Assembly (NCBI GenBank): GCA_033819885.1
Contig: JAQYUZ010000004.1
Coordinates: 248,001-312,000 of the forward strand
DNA: 64,000 nucleotides
Source of the DNA: Microbotryomycetes sp. JL201
Lineage: Eukaryota; Basidiomycota; Microbotryomycetes
Reading direction: 5' to 3'
The notes under the pieces were generated by a model. It made no database searches, was not told where the DNA came from, and worked only from the letters and a program-made list of their open reading frames with translations. The translations under genes and the position numbers were made by a program. Positions within the stretch are counted from its first letter, which is position 1. The number at the start of each line of letters is the position of its first letter. Positions 33,382-45,391 of this stretch are shown piece after piece.

Positions 33382-35683
33382 CTACGGTCCAGCCTGAGCG
33401 CCCCAGGTCGCGCGATGACGCGCCTGCAACTCCTGATAATCTGGGTTGTAGTACCACAAGCCATTAACGAGCACAAACTCTTCGAGCCTTTTGCGCTTGT
33501 TGTCAAACTTCCCGAGCGCCTGTTGCACCTTGTGCTCGACGAGATCGTCTCGCTGCCGTTCATCAGGCAACGCGCCAAACTCGCGACCGTCGGGCGTCTT
33601 TTTGGGACGCCATTCTGCGCATCGGTCACGTAGCGTGAACAACGTGGTCGACTCGTATTCTGCCTCTGACGGGGGAAAAAAGTCGATATCCGTATCATCG
33701 TCTGGTTCAACGGCGCAAAACGCTTCGTAACGAGCCGTAAACTCGTCATCGGCTCCGACGATTGCGGTCGAGCTGCTTCCGCTCGCTTCTGCTCCTCCGA
33801 CTGGTGGCGGAAATGACAGTGGACCCGAAGCCGTTGCGCCGATGATGTCGACGGGCTTTTCTTGTTCGTCCTCTTTGCGCTTCTTCTTGATCCGCTCATC
33901 TTCCTGGTAGTGCCAAAGTCGGCGTCAACCCGATGCCAACAACATCGCGCCATCTACTCACGATATCGAATTCATCTTCTCGCTCCTCGTACTCCAAGTT
34001 TTCGTCCAACTCGACAAACCCAGGTGCGTACGCGCTCCAGTTTTCGCTGACGACTGTAGTCCAAATATGGATAAAGCCCATTGAGGAGACGGATACGAGC
34101 AAAGATTTGGTAGGATGCCACTACAAATCGGAAGCATAAATATCTTTTCGGATCGTGGGTGATCCGGCCCAGCTTACTTCGAGATCCTCCAGGGGATCCT
34201 TCGGCCCCTCGAGGATTTTGACAAGACCGCCCGTGTCGCGATCCCACATGTACACGTTATGAGTCGCCTTGTGGCCGGCGCCTGCAAGACAGTCTATGCT
34301 CAGCCTCAAAAACAGGACTCCGGCTTTGTCAGCACGTACCAGCGATGATGTAATCGCCGTCTCTTGAAAAACCACATCCGTTAAAGTTCGTTCTCCCGAT
34401 CAAGTCTTGAAACTTGTGCTCAATGGCAAAGTATGGCACGCGCGGCGGTCTTGGCGGTGGCGGCTCAACCTTTTCAGTCGCCTCAAACTCTGAATCAATC
34501 TCTGGCGGATCGACGGTCAACGGAAAGACGCGAAGGAACCGGTCGTTCGAATTTGTGATCAGTGTGCTGCAGGCGTGGGTGGAGTGTCAATATATGAGAA
34601 CTCAGAAACAAGGCAACGGAACACCGACCGGCCCGTTTTGTCAAACTCCATGTGCTGGACGGCCGAAATCGTGCCCGTCTGCTCTCGCCACATTGACTGA
34701 CTCGGCGCGTCAATTGATGCACGCAAAGAAAACCATTGCAAAAGCTTACTGATTTCGTCTGAACGTCAAAGATTTCAATGTTGCCTGCGGAAGTTCCCAC
34801 ATAGATGAGGTCGCCCGTGTGGTTGAAGCGGGCCACCGTTGCAGCCTCGCTAAAAACAAAACACATTTTGAGCACATCTCTGCAAATGGCGATCACCCTT
34901 CACTTACGGGCCCGTCGAATCTTCTTCGTCAGCGTCCACGACATTCGGAACAAGATGCCAGCGACCGCCTACTTCCTTGCGCAGATCGACAAGGATTGCC
35001 TCGCTATGGCCTTGCACCACGACGACAAAAATTTTGCTGTAAGAAAGAGCACGCAAGCCTCAATCAATGTACCAGGTCCACAAATCCAGGTCGCGGCTGA
35101 CCTATTCCTCGGATGAAAGTGAGCGCTAATGACTGGGCCGTCAAACCGGATCGTGTGTCGACGTTCACCCTGTGCTGATTTGACTGCTTCGCGCGACAAG
35201 TCCCAGATGATGACGTTCCAGTCTTTGGAAGCTGAGAGCAGGTATCGACTGTTGCGCGACCAGCTACAGTGGCGAGGCGGACACATCAGTCAAACGAACG
35301 GGAGCGGGGACTCTCAGGGGTCCTTGAGCGGGGGGCATGAAGTCTTGTGGCACATTTGCAGACCGCACATGCCCACAGAAAACGCTGTTACGTACCAGAT
35401 TGCTGAAATGGGTCGGACGTGACCCTCGAGAACCTTGAGACACCCCTTCGTCTCGAAATCGAGCACAGTCACGACTCCGTTTTGTCTTCCAACGGCAAGC
35501 AGGTGGCCTGCAAACTTGCCGCGCGGATTGAATCGTGCGCAGAGCGCGCCGGCGTCAATGGACGAGTCGAAATGTTCGGGAAACGATTGGTTGAATGGAT
35601 CTGTCGTGGAAGGCAAACTATTAAATGGACAAACAAATGATGCACAGCATTGAGCACAACGCACTGAGCACGTTGACGTCCAT
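33382..35683 (-). CDS. SWD1: COMPASS subunit Swd1 / RBBP5 (WD40)
   Basis: This is a WD40 subunit of the Set1/COMPASS histone H3K4 methyltransferase. Exon 1 (ATG at 35683) encodes MDVNVL and joins to NPFNQSFPEHFDSS, followed by FNPRGKFAGHLLAVGRQNG and VVTVLDFETKGCLKVLEGH. Later exons give HCSWSRNSRYLLSASKDWNV, NRSAATWICG, VGTSAGNIEIFDVQTKSV, NFNGCGFSRDGDYIIAGT and HKATHNVYMWDRDTGGLVKI. The RBBP5 hallmark is GFIHIWTTVVSENWSAYAP, then ELDENLEYEEREDEFDI (about 33960-34060). An acidic/basic linker and a C-terminal segment with WRPKKTPDGREFGALPDERQ follow, ending at TAG 33382-33384. Many short introns. The order matches RBBP5 throughout, so the call is strong; nuclear. Confidence 0.92.
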
Positions 35684-35975
35684 CTGCGCAATCGCGCGCC
35701 GTCACGCGTTCACGCGTCCAAGCGACGGTGCAGTGGGTGTCGAGAGCACGAGTTTGCGTATCAAAGCTCTCGATCGAGGCCGACCGATGGTGCCGAAGGC
35801 GACAATGCGAGAAAGTCAACGAGGGAGAACTTCCGTAATACACGAGCCGAAAGACTTGCACCACAATCAGTTGGGCAAAGGTCTGTAAGCTATGATCCCG
35901 AAAGCCGAAACTATCGCAACAGACGGCATTCGAGGGTGAATCAAGTCACGTGACTAATGCAAACAGCCGCGGCCG

Positions 35976-37257
35976 TTACCTAGGTATCGCTGATGGCGCC
36001 AGACTGCGTTGATCTCCTTGCACATCTTCCTCCATCGTCTGCAACAATGCGGAAAAACTCTCTGCCCGTATCCGGCCTCCATCCTTCGTGTTCGTGGCGT
36101 CGGTGCTGCTTGGTGTCGCCGGCCGACTTTGCCCAGGACTTGAAGGTCTCGACGTGCGCGGCGAAGACCGATAAGGCGATGGATGACGAGATGACGTCTT
36201 GCTTCCAAAGCCAGTCGGCGTGCTGGTTCCGCCGGTGCCAAGCCCAGTCACGGAACGCCCTCTCGTTCGCTCAAGAGAGTCATTGTTCGGCGTCGAAGGT
36301 CGACTCATCTTTTCCTCAGAAATTGCTCTCCTTGGCCTTCTAGGAAACCACGGAAGCCATAGCGGCTGCGCTTGCGGTCCACGAGTAGCCTCGGCCCGCC
36401 GCCGCTCCCATTCGCCACGATACCGCTCGTATCCCTCTCGGAATGCAGCCGATACTCGTGAGCTGAAGATCATCTCTCCTCTTGGATTCTGAGCCGGCGG
36501 TATCGGTGGTATGGGTACTCCTCGGACTGATGGGGGTGCCGGGTGTACAACCGCACGCGTGACGGGTGACCATGACGAAGATGGCGATGGAGAGCGAGAT
36601 GGTGTCCTCGACCTGATGGCACCTGCTGATCGAGCAGATGCAACCGATGATGAAGACGAGGATGACGTTGACCGGCGGAGCGTAGTACTATCGGCTTCGA
36701 TCGAACCAGATGTCTGTGCAGATCGCGACGAAGGGCTGGCAGACCGTGGCACGGGCTGCAGAGAGGCCTGTCTACTGATTGGGGGAGGTGCAGGGGTCGA
36801 TGTGATGCGAAACGGGTTGAGCCACGACAATCGCGACCGAACGCGAGTGTTGAGGTAAATGTTGAAAGGGCGCATGGCTCGATTGGCCTGCGGTACGAAT
36901 CTGCAGTTGCAAAGATGAGTTTTTTTGTAGCTTGCGGTGGCGCGCTGGGGTGCTCATACTTGTATGCGTATGCAATCTTTTCACCGTAGAGGCCAGTGGC
37001 AAAGAACAAGACGAGCGTAACGACCGAGATCAGTAGGACGGTGACGTTGGCATAGTGAACGAGGGAGTACTGTTTGACGAGCAGGGGGTCAGGTGGGTCC
37101 GCCACAGAGCGTTGCTTGCGAGACTGACAATGGACGGCAGGATCCAGACGGTGTAGGAGAGGTATCCGATCAAAAGGATGAGAGCAACGAGGAAGGCTGA
37201 GCGGAGGCAGTGGTACAGGTCAATTGACTGCGTGGATGGCCAGGACGCGCCTTGCAT
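35976..37257 (-). CDS. Unknown two-span membrane protein with Ser/Pro-rich tail
   Basis: I do not recognise a family. The ATG at 37257 gives MQGASWPSTQSIDLYHCLRS and then a hydrophobic span (FLVALILLIGYLSYTVWIL). After an intron (59 nt, starting near 37124) comes a second span (VTVLLISVVTLVLFFATGLY). A second intron near 36912-36965 joins YAYK to FVPQANRAMRPFNIYLNTR. The remaining 300 residues are basic and Ser/Pro/Arg-rich (many SRSPSPSS-like runs), with a more conserved-looking patch FREGYERYRGEWERRRAEA near 36405-36460. It stops at TAA 35976-35978. The N-terminus is probably membrane-embedded with a cytosolic, phosphorylatable tail. Gene reality is well supported by in-phase splicing; function unknown. 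Confidence 0.62.
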
Positions 37258-37393
37258 ACCTTCATACTTGCGTCGCTGCTTCTGCAGCCTGCTCGAGCGA
37301 GGTCAAAGCGCGCGTCAGCTGCAAGCGAGGAGCGGCGATTTTATAGGGCACGCCGGTTACCTCTCTGCGTTTTGTTTCAAGCGTTCCTCAAAG

Positions 37394-37725
37394 ATGAGCA
37401 AGTCTTTGAACGTGGACGCGCTGGCCGGCGGAGCGAACGAAGAGCTGCCGGCCGCGCCGTGTGCGCCCCGCGGTGCCAGCGTGCGTCGTCCTGCAACGTC
37501 CGAGCGGCTTGACGAGTAGCAGTCGCCGTAGAGAATGCGACTCGGGCCGGTGCCGACGGGACGGATCGCCGAGACTCGGACGCGGTGACGGAGGTCGAAG
37601 GCGTTGCGCCGAGCGCGACCATCTACCTCAGCACTCCCGCGTCAGCCCACGAAAGACAGCCTGCCCTCGCGAGAGCTAGTCCTGCTTGCTTTGTATCACG
37701 TGCGAGCGCGTTTGTATCGTCGTGA
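37394..37725 (+). CDS. Possible small protein, unknown
   Basis: From the ATG at 37394 the frame reads MSKSLNVDALAGGANEELPA. A 61-nt intron (gtgcca...ccgtag, about 37472-37532) would join it in phase to an exon reading ENATRAGADGTDRRDSDAVT and stopping at TGA 37723-37725, giving about 88 residues. The composition is protein-like (Ala/Ser/Asp, no runs of rare residues), but there is no family match that I can name. It sits between divergent genes, so it could also be leader sequence of the recyclin gene that starts 80 bp further on. Confidence 0.33.
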
Positions 37726-37804
37726 CCGGGTGTCGTCTGTCGCCAGCTCGAGCGGTGGCGCCCCTCGGCTCTCGCGCAGCGCATGACACGCATTGCAGCA
37801 TAGC

Positions 37805-40800
37805 ATGGGTGAGCGCGAACAGATTCAACCGGTTCTCAAGGTGCATTGTCGCTCATCACATGGCTTGCCCAGAACGGTGGACGGCTCTGTTGCCCGACAA
37901 GCGCGCATCCGCGCAGTCTCCCCACGTCAAGCTCCATGGAAGGCTGCCTGAAGAGGCATACATCGTCATACTGCAATATCTGCCGGTACCCGACATTCCA
38001 CAGCTGGCATTGACGAGTCGCAAGCTCGCTGGATTGGCCAAGGATGACCGCGTCTGGCGCTCGAAACTCGCCAAGCTAAACTACAAGGGCCCGGGAACGA
38101 TCCAGTGGCAAGCGAGCATCACCAACACCACTAATTCCGATGATCCCGTGCCCGCCGACTCTAACGGGATCGCCCACGGTCTCCTTGAGACCGAATACAA
38201 GGATGTCCCCGATGACAACCACGACAGCGAGCCAGCTACGGACGACTTTGGCGACTTTCTTGACGCTCAAGACTCGGCTAACGAGCCGCGAGCGGCAGAC
38301 GACACGTTTGGCGCATTCCAAGATAGTGTGGACGATTTCGAGCTAAGCGCCGGGTTCGGCAGCCTCGACTTTAGAGAAAGTCACTCGCATCAAGAATCGG
38401 GGATCCCGCAAGCGCAACCGGACGACCTGATGATGCTTTTTGACGACGACTCTTCTGCGCAAGATCCGTCTCGGCCACCCAAACCCGCACCGCGACAGGC
38501 CGCCACCCATGGCAAACCGCACACTCGCACACGGTCGGAAATAGCAGCGAAAGCGCAAGACGAGAACATGCCTTTGATTGACGTCTTCAAAGCTCACCAC
38601 GCCTTGCTGTTGCCCTACTACCTATCGCTCGTCCATCATACGACCTCATCCCTCGTATTTTCAACGGCCGAGCTGTCGCCAATGATGCGCGCACAAATCT
38701 TGTCATCGCTCGTTCGGTTCTGCGATCCGCTCGTTGCACCGACGCGGTCTCTCCCTCAGCGAACAACCGTACGGCGCAACGTTCAGTCTGCCATGGACTT
38801 TTTCGAATCGGCGCTCATTTCCGAATTCGAAAAGGCAGACACACGCAGGGACGAGCACGCAATGAAAGAAAAAGCCGAAGTGCTTTGGGAGCTCAATCAG
38901 ACGTCCAACGTCATGCAGGTGTTTGTGCAAAAGCGCGAAATCTTCTACGACCAGTCTCACAATCCGCTTCGCAACATCTCGTGAGTCCGCTCGTCCTCGC
39001 AGAACCGTTTCCATCAAGCTCATGCTCCGCACAACTAGTAAAATTACGACACCGGACGGAGGCCAGTCTGACAGCATCGATTTTTCGCCCATGGACGCCT
39101 ACATGAACGCGGTGCTAAATGTGCTCAAAAAGGACGGCAGCCTGATCGCGCGCGTCTTTCCACCGCAAGCTGACGTCCTCATCTACTTTCTCGAGCGTAT
39201 CTCGAATGATATCATCTCCGAATATATCACTCAGCTGTTGTCAGAAGCTCAGTCGCTGCAAAATCCGCTGTTCTTGCTCGCGACGGCAGCCACGTTTGGT
39301 CAGGTCTACCGACTGGTTGACGCCGCTTTGAAGATTGAGCCCAAGTCCCCGCTTGTGACGAAAGAACGCGCAGAAGATGTCGTTTTCAAGGTATTCGAGC
39401 CGCTCATGGACGACTATCTTTCGGAAGAGACAGAATGGATCAGACAAGTGCTCGAGGGCATATGCGACGAATGGGAGAGAAAAGTGAGCCCGTTCGGGGT
39501 CCTCGCGTGCATGCTCCTGACATCCTCATAATCCTCAGAGCGCCTCGAGCCTGGCTATGTCGGATCCAACGTTTCTTAACGCAAGCAATCCCGTGCAGGT
39601 CAAAAAGAATGTACTCGCCGGCTTCACAAAGGCGCTGTTAATCCCAGTGACCATAATCCCAAAGACTGCCGCCTATAGTTTCAACGCCATCACTCTCGGG
39701 GCTACGACGACTTTCAACTCGCTTACATCGTTCGGGCTCGGTACAACATCGTCATCTACCGGTACATCACGCGCAAGGACGCCCACGCCTGGGGCTCTGG
39801 GCGACACGCTGGGCCCAGCGGTCGTGGCACCGGTTGAATCGAGTGCAGGCGCTTGGGGCGGCACAACGACTCCTCCTGCGTCGGAAGCTGTGACCTCGAA
39901 GCACGAGAGCAGCAGCGCCAGCCAGTTTGATCGGCTGCAGCTACTGCTATCACTAGACACCGCCTTGCAACTCATCCAGGCAGATCGCGACAGTCTCAAG
40001 CGAGTGCAGACATTCATCCGTTTCCCCGACAGCTATGGTCGCAAAGTCCGCGACACAATCGAGGAGGTGTTTGTCATTCTTTTGCAGACGTTGAGTGATA
40101 AACATATTGCGCCTGGTTTCGCCAAAGCTTCGGTGCAGATGGCAGCGTATAGGCCGGAAGAGCACGACAGCGAGAAGCGCATGGCGCCGCTCGTCCAGTT
40201 TTTCGAGCTTGTGCACGTCGGTGACACGATCGTACAAATGGTCGAAGTCTACTTTGAGAAGGAAATGGCGAGTCGTCCAATTTGCCAGACAGGACCTTCG
40301 TGAGGTCGAGAACTGAAGGATGTTTTTCCTTTTCAGGCTGGGTACATTGACAAGCGTGATTTTCTCAACTCTGTCGTTCGCGAAAAGAAGCGGTTCGAGT
40401 CTGCATTGGACGATGCGGTCGCGACAGGTCTCAACGCTGGTGTCAACGTACTCATGTCTCAGGTCGAGCACGTTATTACGACCCATCAAGACTTGCGAGA
40501 CTTTTCGCCGCCAGAAGGCTCCATCATTGAGCTACAGCCGACTCGAGCTTGTCGAGAGGCGATTGACATTTTGTCGACGCACTGCGACATGCTCAAAGGT
40601 AGCACAGATAAACAGATTCTTGAGGTGTTTAATCAGGAAGTCGGCATTCGATTGTTCGGGTGTGCAGCCTTTTCTTTTGTCGGCAAAGTCGTTTGAGGCT
40701 GACACTTGGTCGTCGTTAGCATCGTTTTGAAGCACATCAAGCGTCAACTGATCACGCTCGACGGCGGCTTTCAACTGATTGCCGATTTGAACGCGTATCA

Positions 40801-41132
40801 CTCTTTCGTGTCGTCACTGAGACAACCGACCGTGACGACTTACTTTTCGTCACTCAAGATGGTGGGCGAGATCTTTATCGTCGACTCGCCGAAAGAATTG
40901 GGTCAGCTCGTGCGCGATGTCAGTCGTTACGAAGGCGCGTTGAGCTCTGACGATTTGTACGAAATCGGTAAGCACACTCGTTTTCATGATGCTTGTGATT
41001 GCGCTAATGTTCTCGATCACTGAATTGTGTTTGCAAACAGTTCAAAGGCGAGCGGATTGGAAAGTGATTGAAAAGCAAGTTGAAAAGCAACTGTTTGGTC
41101 TCAAGTTGTCAGACGATTGTTGTATCTCGTAA
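37805..41132 (+). CDS. RCY1: Recyclin-1-like F-box protein (Sec10-like)
   Basis: This is an F-box protein acting in endosome-to-plasma-membrane recycling. A mini-exon ATGG at 37805 with a consensus gtgagc donor joins in phase to ERWTALLPDKR; the ATG at 37860 is an alternative start in the same frame. The F-box follows: LPEEAYIVILQYLPVPDIPQ and DRVWRSKLAKLNY (about 37940-38090). An acidic linker with repeated DDFGDFLD/DDTFGAFQDS motifs comes next, then a long helical Sec10-like region: MPLIDVFKAHHALLLPYYLS, YMNAVLNVLKKDGSLIARVF, YISNDIISEYITQLLSEAQS-like helices, QVKKNVLAGFTKALLIPVT and YIDKRDFLNSVVREKKRFES. The last exon ends at TAA 41130-41132. Size (about 950 residues) and order fit fungal recyclin-1. 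It is convergent with CDC20, 83 bp away. Confidence 0.85.
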
Positions 41133-41215
41133 ATGTAATACAATCATGTAGTGCAACTGATGGTGTCACAAACGAACGAAACAAATGACACGGATAGCAA
41201 ATCGGTGAACGCAAG

Positions 41216-43261
41216 CTACCGAACAGACATTCCCGTTTTGCCTTTCTTCTGAATACCGTGAAAGCCGTCCACTTCTTTGGCACCGATCGGTGCGCGACTG
41301 TTGGCGCCACTCGCTCCAGACTTTTTAACGTCAAAGACTTTCCAAAACTTGAGGTTTTCGTCAGACGACGCCGTCGCGATCGTTGATCCGTCTGGGCTAA
41401 GGCAAGAATGTAAAATCCGAGTGTCGTGGGCTTGAGAAATGTCGACAACTTTTGTCAGAGACGGGTACGACCAAATGGTGAGCTGATGATCCGGGATGCC
41501 GTGCGACGACAAGATCTCTTTCGAGTGAGGAGACCACACAAGCGACGTCACCTGGGACGAGGTGATGAGAGAATTCAGTCGAGCAGACGTGGTTGTGTTC
41601 CAGAAGTGGATCGTCTTGTCTGAGGTGCCTCCTCCAGTAGCGAGCAGCGTCGAGTTCCAGGGACACCAAGCGAGAGCCTGCATGACATGGTCAGTAAGAT
41701 TGCTCTCATGAAAAGAGCCCAAGTGCATACCTTTACTGCTGCCGTGTGGTTTGTCTTGCACATCTTTGGCGCTGTTGTCATCCGGCCGTCCCAAACGTTG
41801 ACAACATTATCGTTGCCACCGCTTGCCAGAAGCTGAGACACGCATTTGCAAGTTAGCTTTGCGCAAGGACTTGCCGAGAGCGCGCACGAACCCCTTGTCC
41901 TCCTCCACTCAGTCCACCCGCGATTTCCGGACGCCATTCGAGGCCGCAAACCTCGCCGCGGTGGCCTCTCATAGTCGCAACCTTGTGATCGGCAATCCTG
42001 ACGTCGCTGTTCCAAATTTCGCCCGTGCGGGACCCACTGCTCAAGATCGCACCGCTCCAGCTGAGCGCTGGCACTCGAGACAGGTGCCCACTCATTGTGC
42101 GTACGAGTGCGCCAGCGGCAACATCGTAGACTTGAATGGGTCCGCTCGACAAGCCGACAGCCAAGTGACTGCCATCCTCTGTAAATTTGAGGCTGCAAAT
42201 GTACTCGTCGCCCTCTGTCGCGTTTGACACGTCACCGTCTGCCGGCCCGACCGAGCACAGGAGTGAGACGTCTCCAGTCTCTGCGTTCCACACGTAGACA
42301 CTTTCGCCGAGGCCGATAGCGACGAGGTTTGTTGATGACCAATCGAGCAAGTTTAGGTAGTAGTCGTCAACGAGTCCAGGTGCGTCGAGGACACGCTCAG
42401 GAGCTGTGGCGACGCGCCTGCGGGACGCTGACTGAGTCGAAGACGATGCTGAAGCTGCTGATCCCGTCTTTGGCAGCCTTGCGTACGACGCGAGCAAGCT
42501 CGAATGTTCTGTCTGGGGCATCGGTGGCTCGGCAAAGAAAGAGAGGATGCGCTGATTCGAGTCGATACCGAGAGCAGCGCTCAGGTCTGCTGTGTGCGCC
42601 TGGTCGCTATTGTCGGCGCCAATGCCGGTAAAGTTGCCGGTGTTGTTGGCTGACGATGTCGTGTTGATGGGCCCTGTGTGGTCCCCGCCATTCGAGTTTG
42701 AGGACGAGCGCGAGGGAATGTAGCGATCGTACTGTTTCAAGGTCCGCATCAGGCTGCGGCTCACAGAAAGATCATTCGAGTATGCAGGCCTGCACTGACA
42801 TGCTTGCTCTTTTTCGATGGACTGGAGCGCCTTGATGAGGCGAGTTCGCTGGTCAGATCGGCGCACTCGTGCGCGACCGATTTGCCGACGCCGCCCCCGG
42901 CTGCCAGGTTGGACTGTTGCTTCGTGGCTACTCGTGATGGGGACGACTTGCGGCTGCGTGGCTGCGCTGGTGTCGTTGTCGCTGTCGTTTGAGCTGCTGC
43001 GGCTGCCATCGCCTGCGCCTTTGACGGACTGGCATGCTTGCGCGTCTTTGGGACGGCAGACTTCGCTGATAGCTGCGCTCTGCTTTGTGCGAGCTTGGCC
43101 GACTGTGTCGCTGCTGGTTGCTGTTTTCGCGCGGGCGAGTTGAGTGAGACGTTGTTGAATGATGCAGACAACGCGCCAAACGGAGCACGTGAGGGCGATG
43201 CCATGGCCATGCCTCCACCAAAATAGTGTGAAGACGCGCCTTTTGACGGCGTCACGGTCAT
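41216..43261 (-). CDS. CDC20: APC/C activator Cdc20 (WD40)
   Basis: It activates the anaphase-promoting complex and recruits securin and cyclin. The ATG at 43261 starts a disordered Ser/Pro/Lys-rich region with several S-P sites (SPSR, NSPARK, SSPSK). A 77-nt intron (gtgcgc donor near 42870) probably joins it to an exon carrying LKQYDRYIPSR, the APC/C-binding C-box at about residue 153. The WD40 propeller opens with the Cdc20 hallmark RVLDAPGLVDDYYLNLLDWS (about 42310-42370). It continues with VAIGLGESVYVWNAETGDV, LSWSGAILSSGSRTGEIWNS, LLASGGNDNVVNVWDGRM, WNSTLLATGGGTSDKTIHFW and SPDGSTIATASSDENLKFW. It ends -MSVR, close to the C-terminal IR tail of the family, TAG 41216-41218. The N-terminal splice is inferred; the rest is firm. 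Confidence 0.9.
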
Positions 43262-43583
43262 CTGAGCGCGTGCGTACGGGATTCGGCAGCGAACAAGAGC
43301 GTCCTCGTCGCAGCGGCCGACGAGGCGATCGGCAATTTACCGGCGGCGGCGAAATGCGAGACAATTGATTGAGAGCTTTCGTGCGCTAGCGACTGCTCTG
43401 CCTTGTTTCGTACGCCTGCGTAGCCTGCACTTTTTGTGCGCACATCAAATACGATTCTAGGCCGTGCGTAGGGCGGAAACCCGTGCCCTGCGCCGCGTTC
43501 GTTCGTTCAGCCAAGCGCGAAATAATCCGCAACTGATCCAACCCGGCACAACGCGAGCGCGTACGAGACAAGCCGCGATTGGC
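43262..43583. promoter_or_regulatory. Divergent promoter region, CDC20 / Ser-rich gene
   Basis: A 322-bp gap between start codons pointing apart. It contains GC-rich sequence without a clear TATA element. No reading frame here has a family motif. Both promoters must lie inside. Confidence 0.4.
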
Positions 43584-45226
43584 ATGTCGCGCGCTATCAA
43601 AGTCGTCGCGCCAGGCTACGGCAACCCGCGCATTGATTCCGGTGCACCAGCCGCAGCGACAACGACGAGCAGCTCGCCATCGTCGACTGCGGCTGCAGAT
43701 ACGCGTACTCAGGTGCATTCACCCACGCGCACGCCATCGCAAGGCGACATGGATGGCGAGGGTGACCTGCAAGAAATTCTGTCCAACGACATTGGAGCAC
43801 GCGTGAGTCGCTAAGGGTCCGACGCGATCGCTTTCATTTGATAAAACCCGGACGGCGATCTCTGAGCGGGCGATCGCTGTCGACTCAGCTCGCATACCCG
43901 CACGACATTGAGCACTGACAAGTCGTCTACGTGTAGCTCCGACCAGACTTGACTGACGGACTGGCAGACACGCTGGGCAAGACGATCCTCGGCTCGACAT
44001 CATCTCCCAACACAGTCACCGATACAAAACTGACGCGCTCAGGCAATCGAGAGCGCACTCCATCGTCTGCGTCCACATCGCGCACTGCCGCTGACAGGGC
44101 TGACCACCGGAGGCGAGGCAGTAGCAGCAGTCGCCACTCGGTATCGTCTGTTGATGCCCATTCGGACACGAACCACAGCACTAGGTCGAGATCCTCATTC
44201 GGAGATAGTGGATCTTACCTACCGACAGACCTTGGCAGGCCTGGGGTCGGCAAGGCGCCAGTGTTTCCTCTGAAAGCCGGAGCACAGACCAACAGATCCA
44301 AATACAAGAGGGAACAACCGTCAGGACCGAGTCCGGCAACCACGTCTTTGACGCCTCCAAACGACTGCAACGTGAGCTCAGCAGCAGCCGTGACCACGAA
44401 CGCCGAAGCATTGCACCTTGCGCCAGTCTCGACCGAGCCTTCGCCATCTCCGTCAATCTTGCCTCGACGGTCTACGTCTCAGTTATCACTAAGGTCTTCA
44501 AAAACTTCGTCATCCAACGGCACGCGAGCGACGACTGCTGAAGCCTTGAGAAGACCCGACTCTGTCAGGTCGGCTCAGTCATCTGGGTTCTCGACAGGTG
44601 TCTCAACAGAATCTACATTCTTGTCGTCTGCTGCTCAACCTCAATCCATATTTGCCAAACCTGAACACACGAAACGACCTGTCGTCGACTTGCTACCCAA
44701 ATTCTTCAAGCAAAGAGGTTCCGTCGACGCGTCTGTACCGTCACTTACGAATCCTTCTCCACAATCGAGCACAAACAATCCCTACTTGGCCGCGCGACGA
44801 GAATCAAAGGACAAGGGCAAGAAAACGACTGGACGGGGAGGGGCGAGAGGTGGCAGTCTGGCCGTGTTGGGAGCCGCACTGGCGACGAGTCAGTCTTGGA
44901 CCCCAATGCGTCACCCGACCGACTCGACCAGCGCAAGACGAGACTCTCAAATCACGTTGGACAGACGACCTTCAAGTGTGTCGCCTTCAATCATCAGTAG
45001 AGAAAGTTCATACGGAACGAGGAGGCCAAGCGCTACGCCAGACAAGCTCGACTTTTCGACAAATTCTTTGTCGACAGAGGAATGGGTATTGGCAAACCAG
45101 GCTCCTGCTCAGTCCATGTCGATTGCTAATGAGACGGCGAATTCAACACGTCCAGAAACGTCGTTGCCGCCGAGACGAGACGTGTTTGCAGTCAGGCCGA
45201 GAGCGAGGGCACCATCGGCAACGTAA
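43584..45226 (+). CDS. Unknown Ser/Thr-rich, largely disordered protein
   Basis: No family recognised. The ATG at 43584 starts MSRAIKVVAPGYGNPRIDSG. Exon 1 runs to LSNDIGAR at about 43803 and a 133-nt intron leads to exon 2 at about 43937 (LRPDLTDGLADTLGKTILGS), followed by 400 residues dominated by Ser, Thr, Pro and Arg. More ordered patches are KRPVVDLLPKFFKQRGSVDA near 44680-44740 and GRGGARGGSLAVLGAALATS near 44835-44895. TAA is at 45224-45226. No signal peptide or membrane span. Gene reality is supported by the long open frame and consensus splice sites. It may be a cytosolic or nuclear scaffold or regulatory protein; this is a guess from composition. Confidence 0.6.
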
Positions 45227-45391
45227 CGATGATGACATCACGTGTCTGTGACTCTATCATGTTGTTGTATACGGACTGGCATAGGCTCGAGGTCAAGAAC
45301 CGAGATATCACACGAGACACAAACCGATGATTAGAGCACGAAAGCTGGGTCTGTGCAGTGCATAAATGCTGTGACACTAGTGTTATCAAAT

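Noticed and set aside
41853-43364. Long second minus-strand frame running through the Cdc20 N-terminal region
   Set aside because: It is open for about 500 codons, but its 5' half lacks an ATG start and is Arg-rich. The other frame has an ATG and S-P-rich Cdc20-like sequence, and an in-phase intron connects it to the C-box exon.
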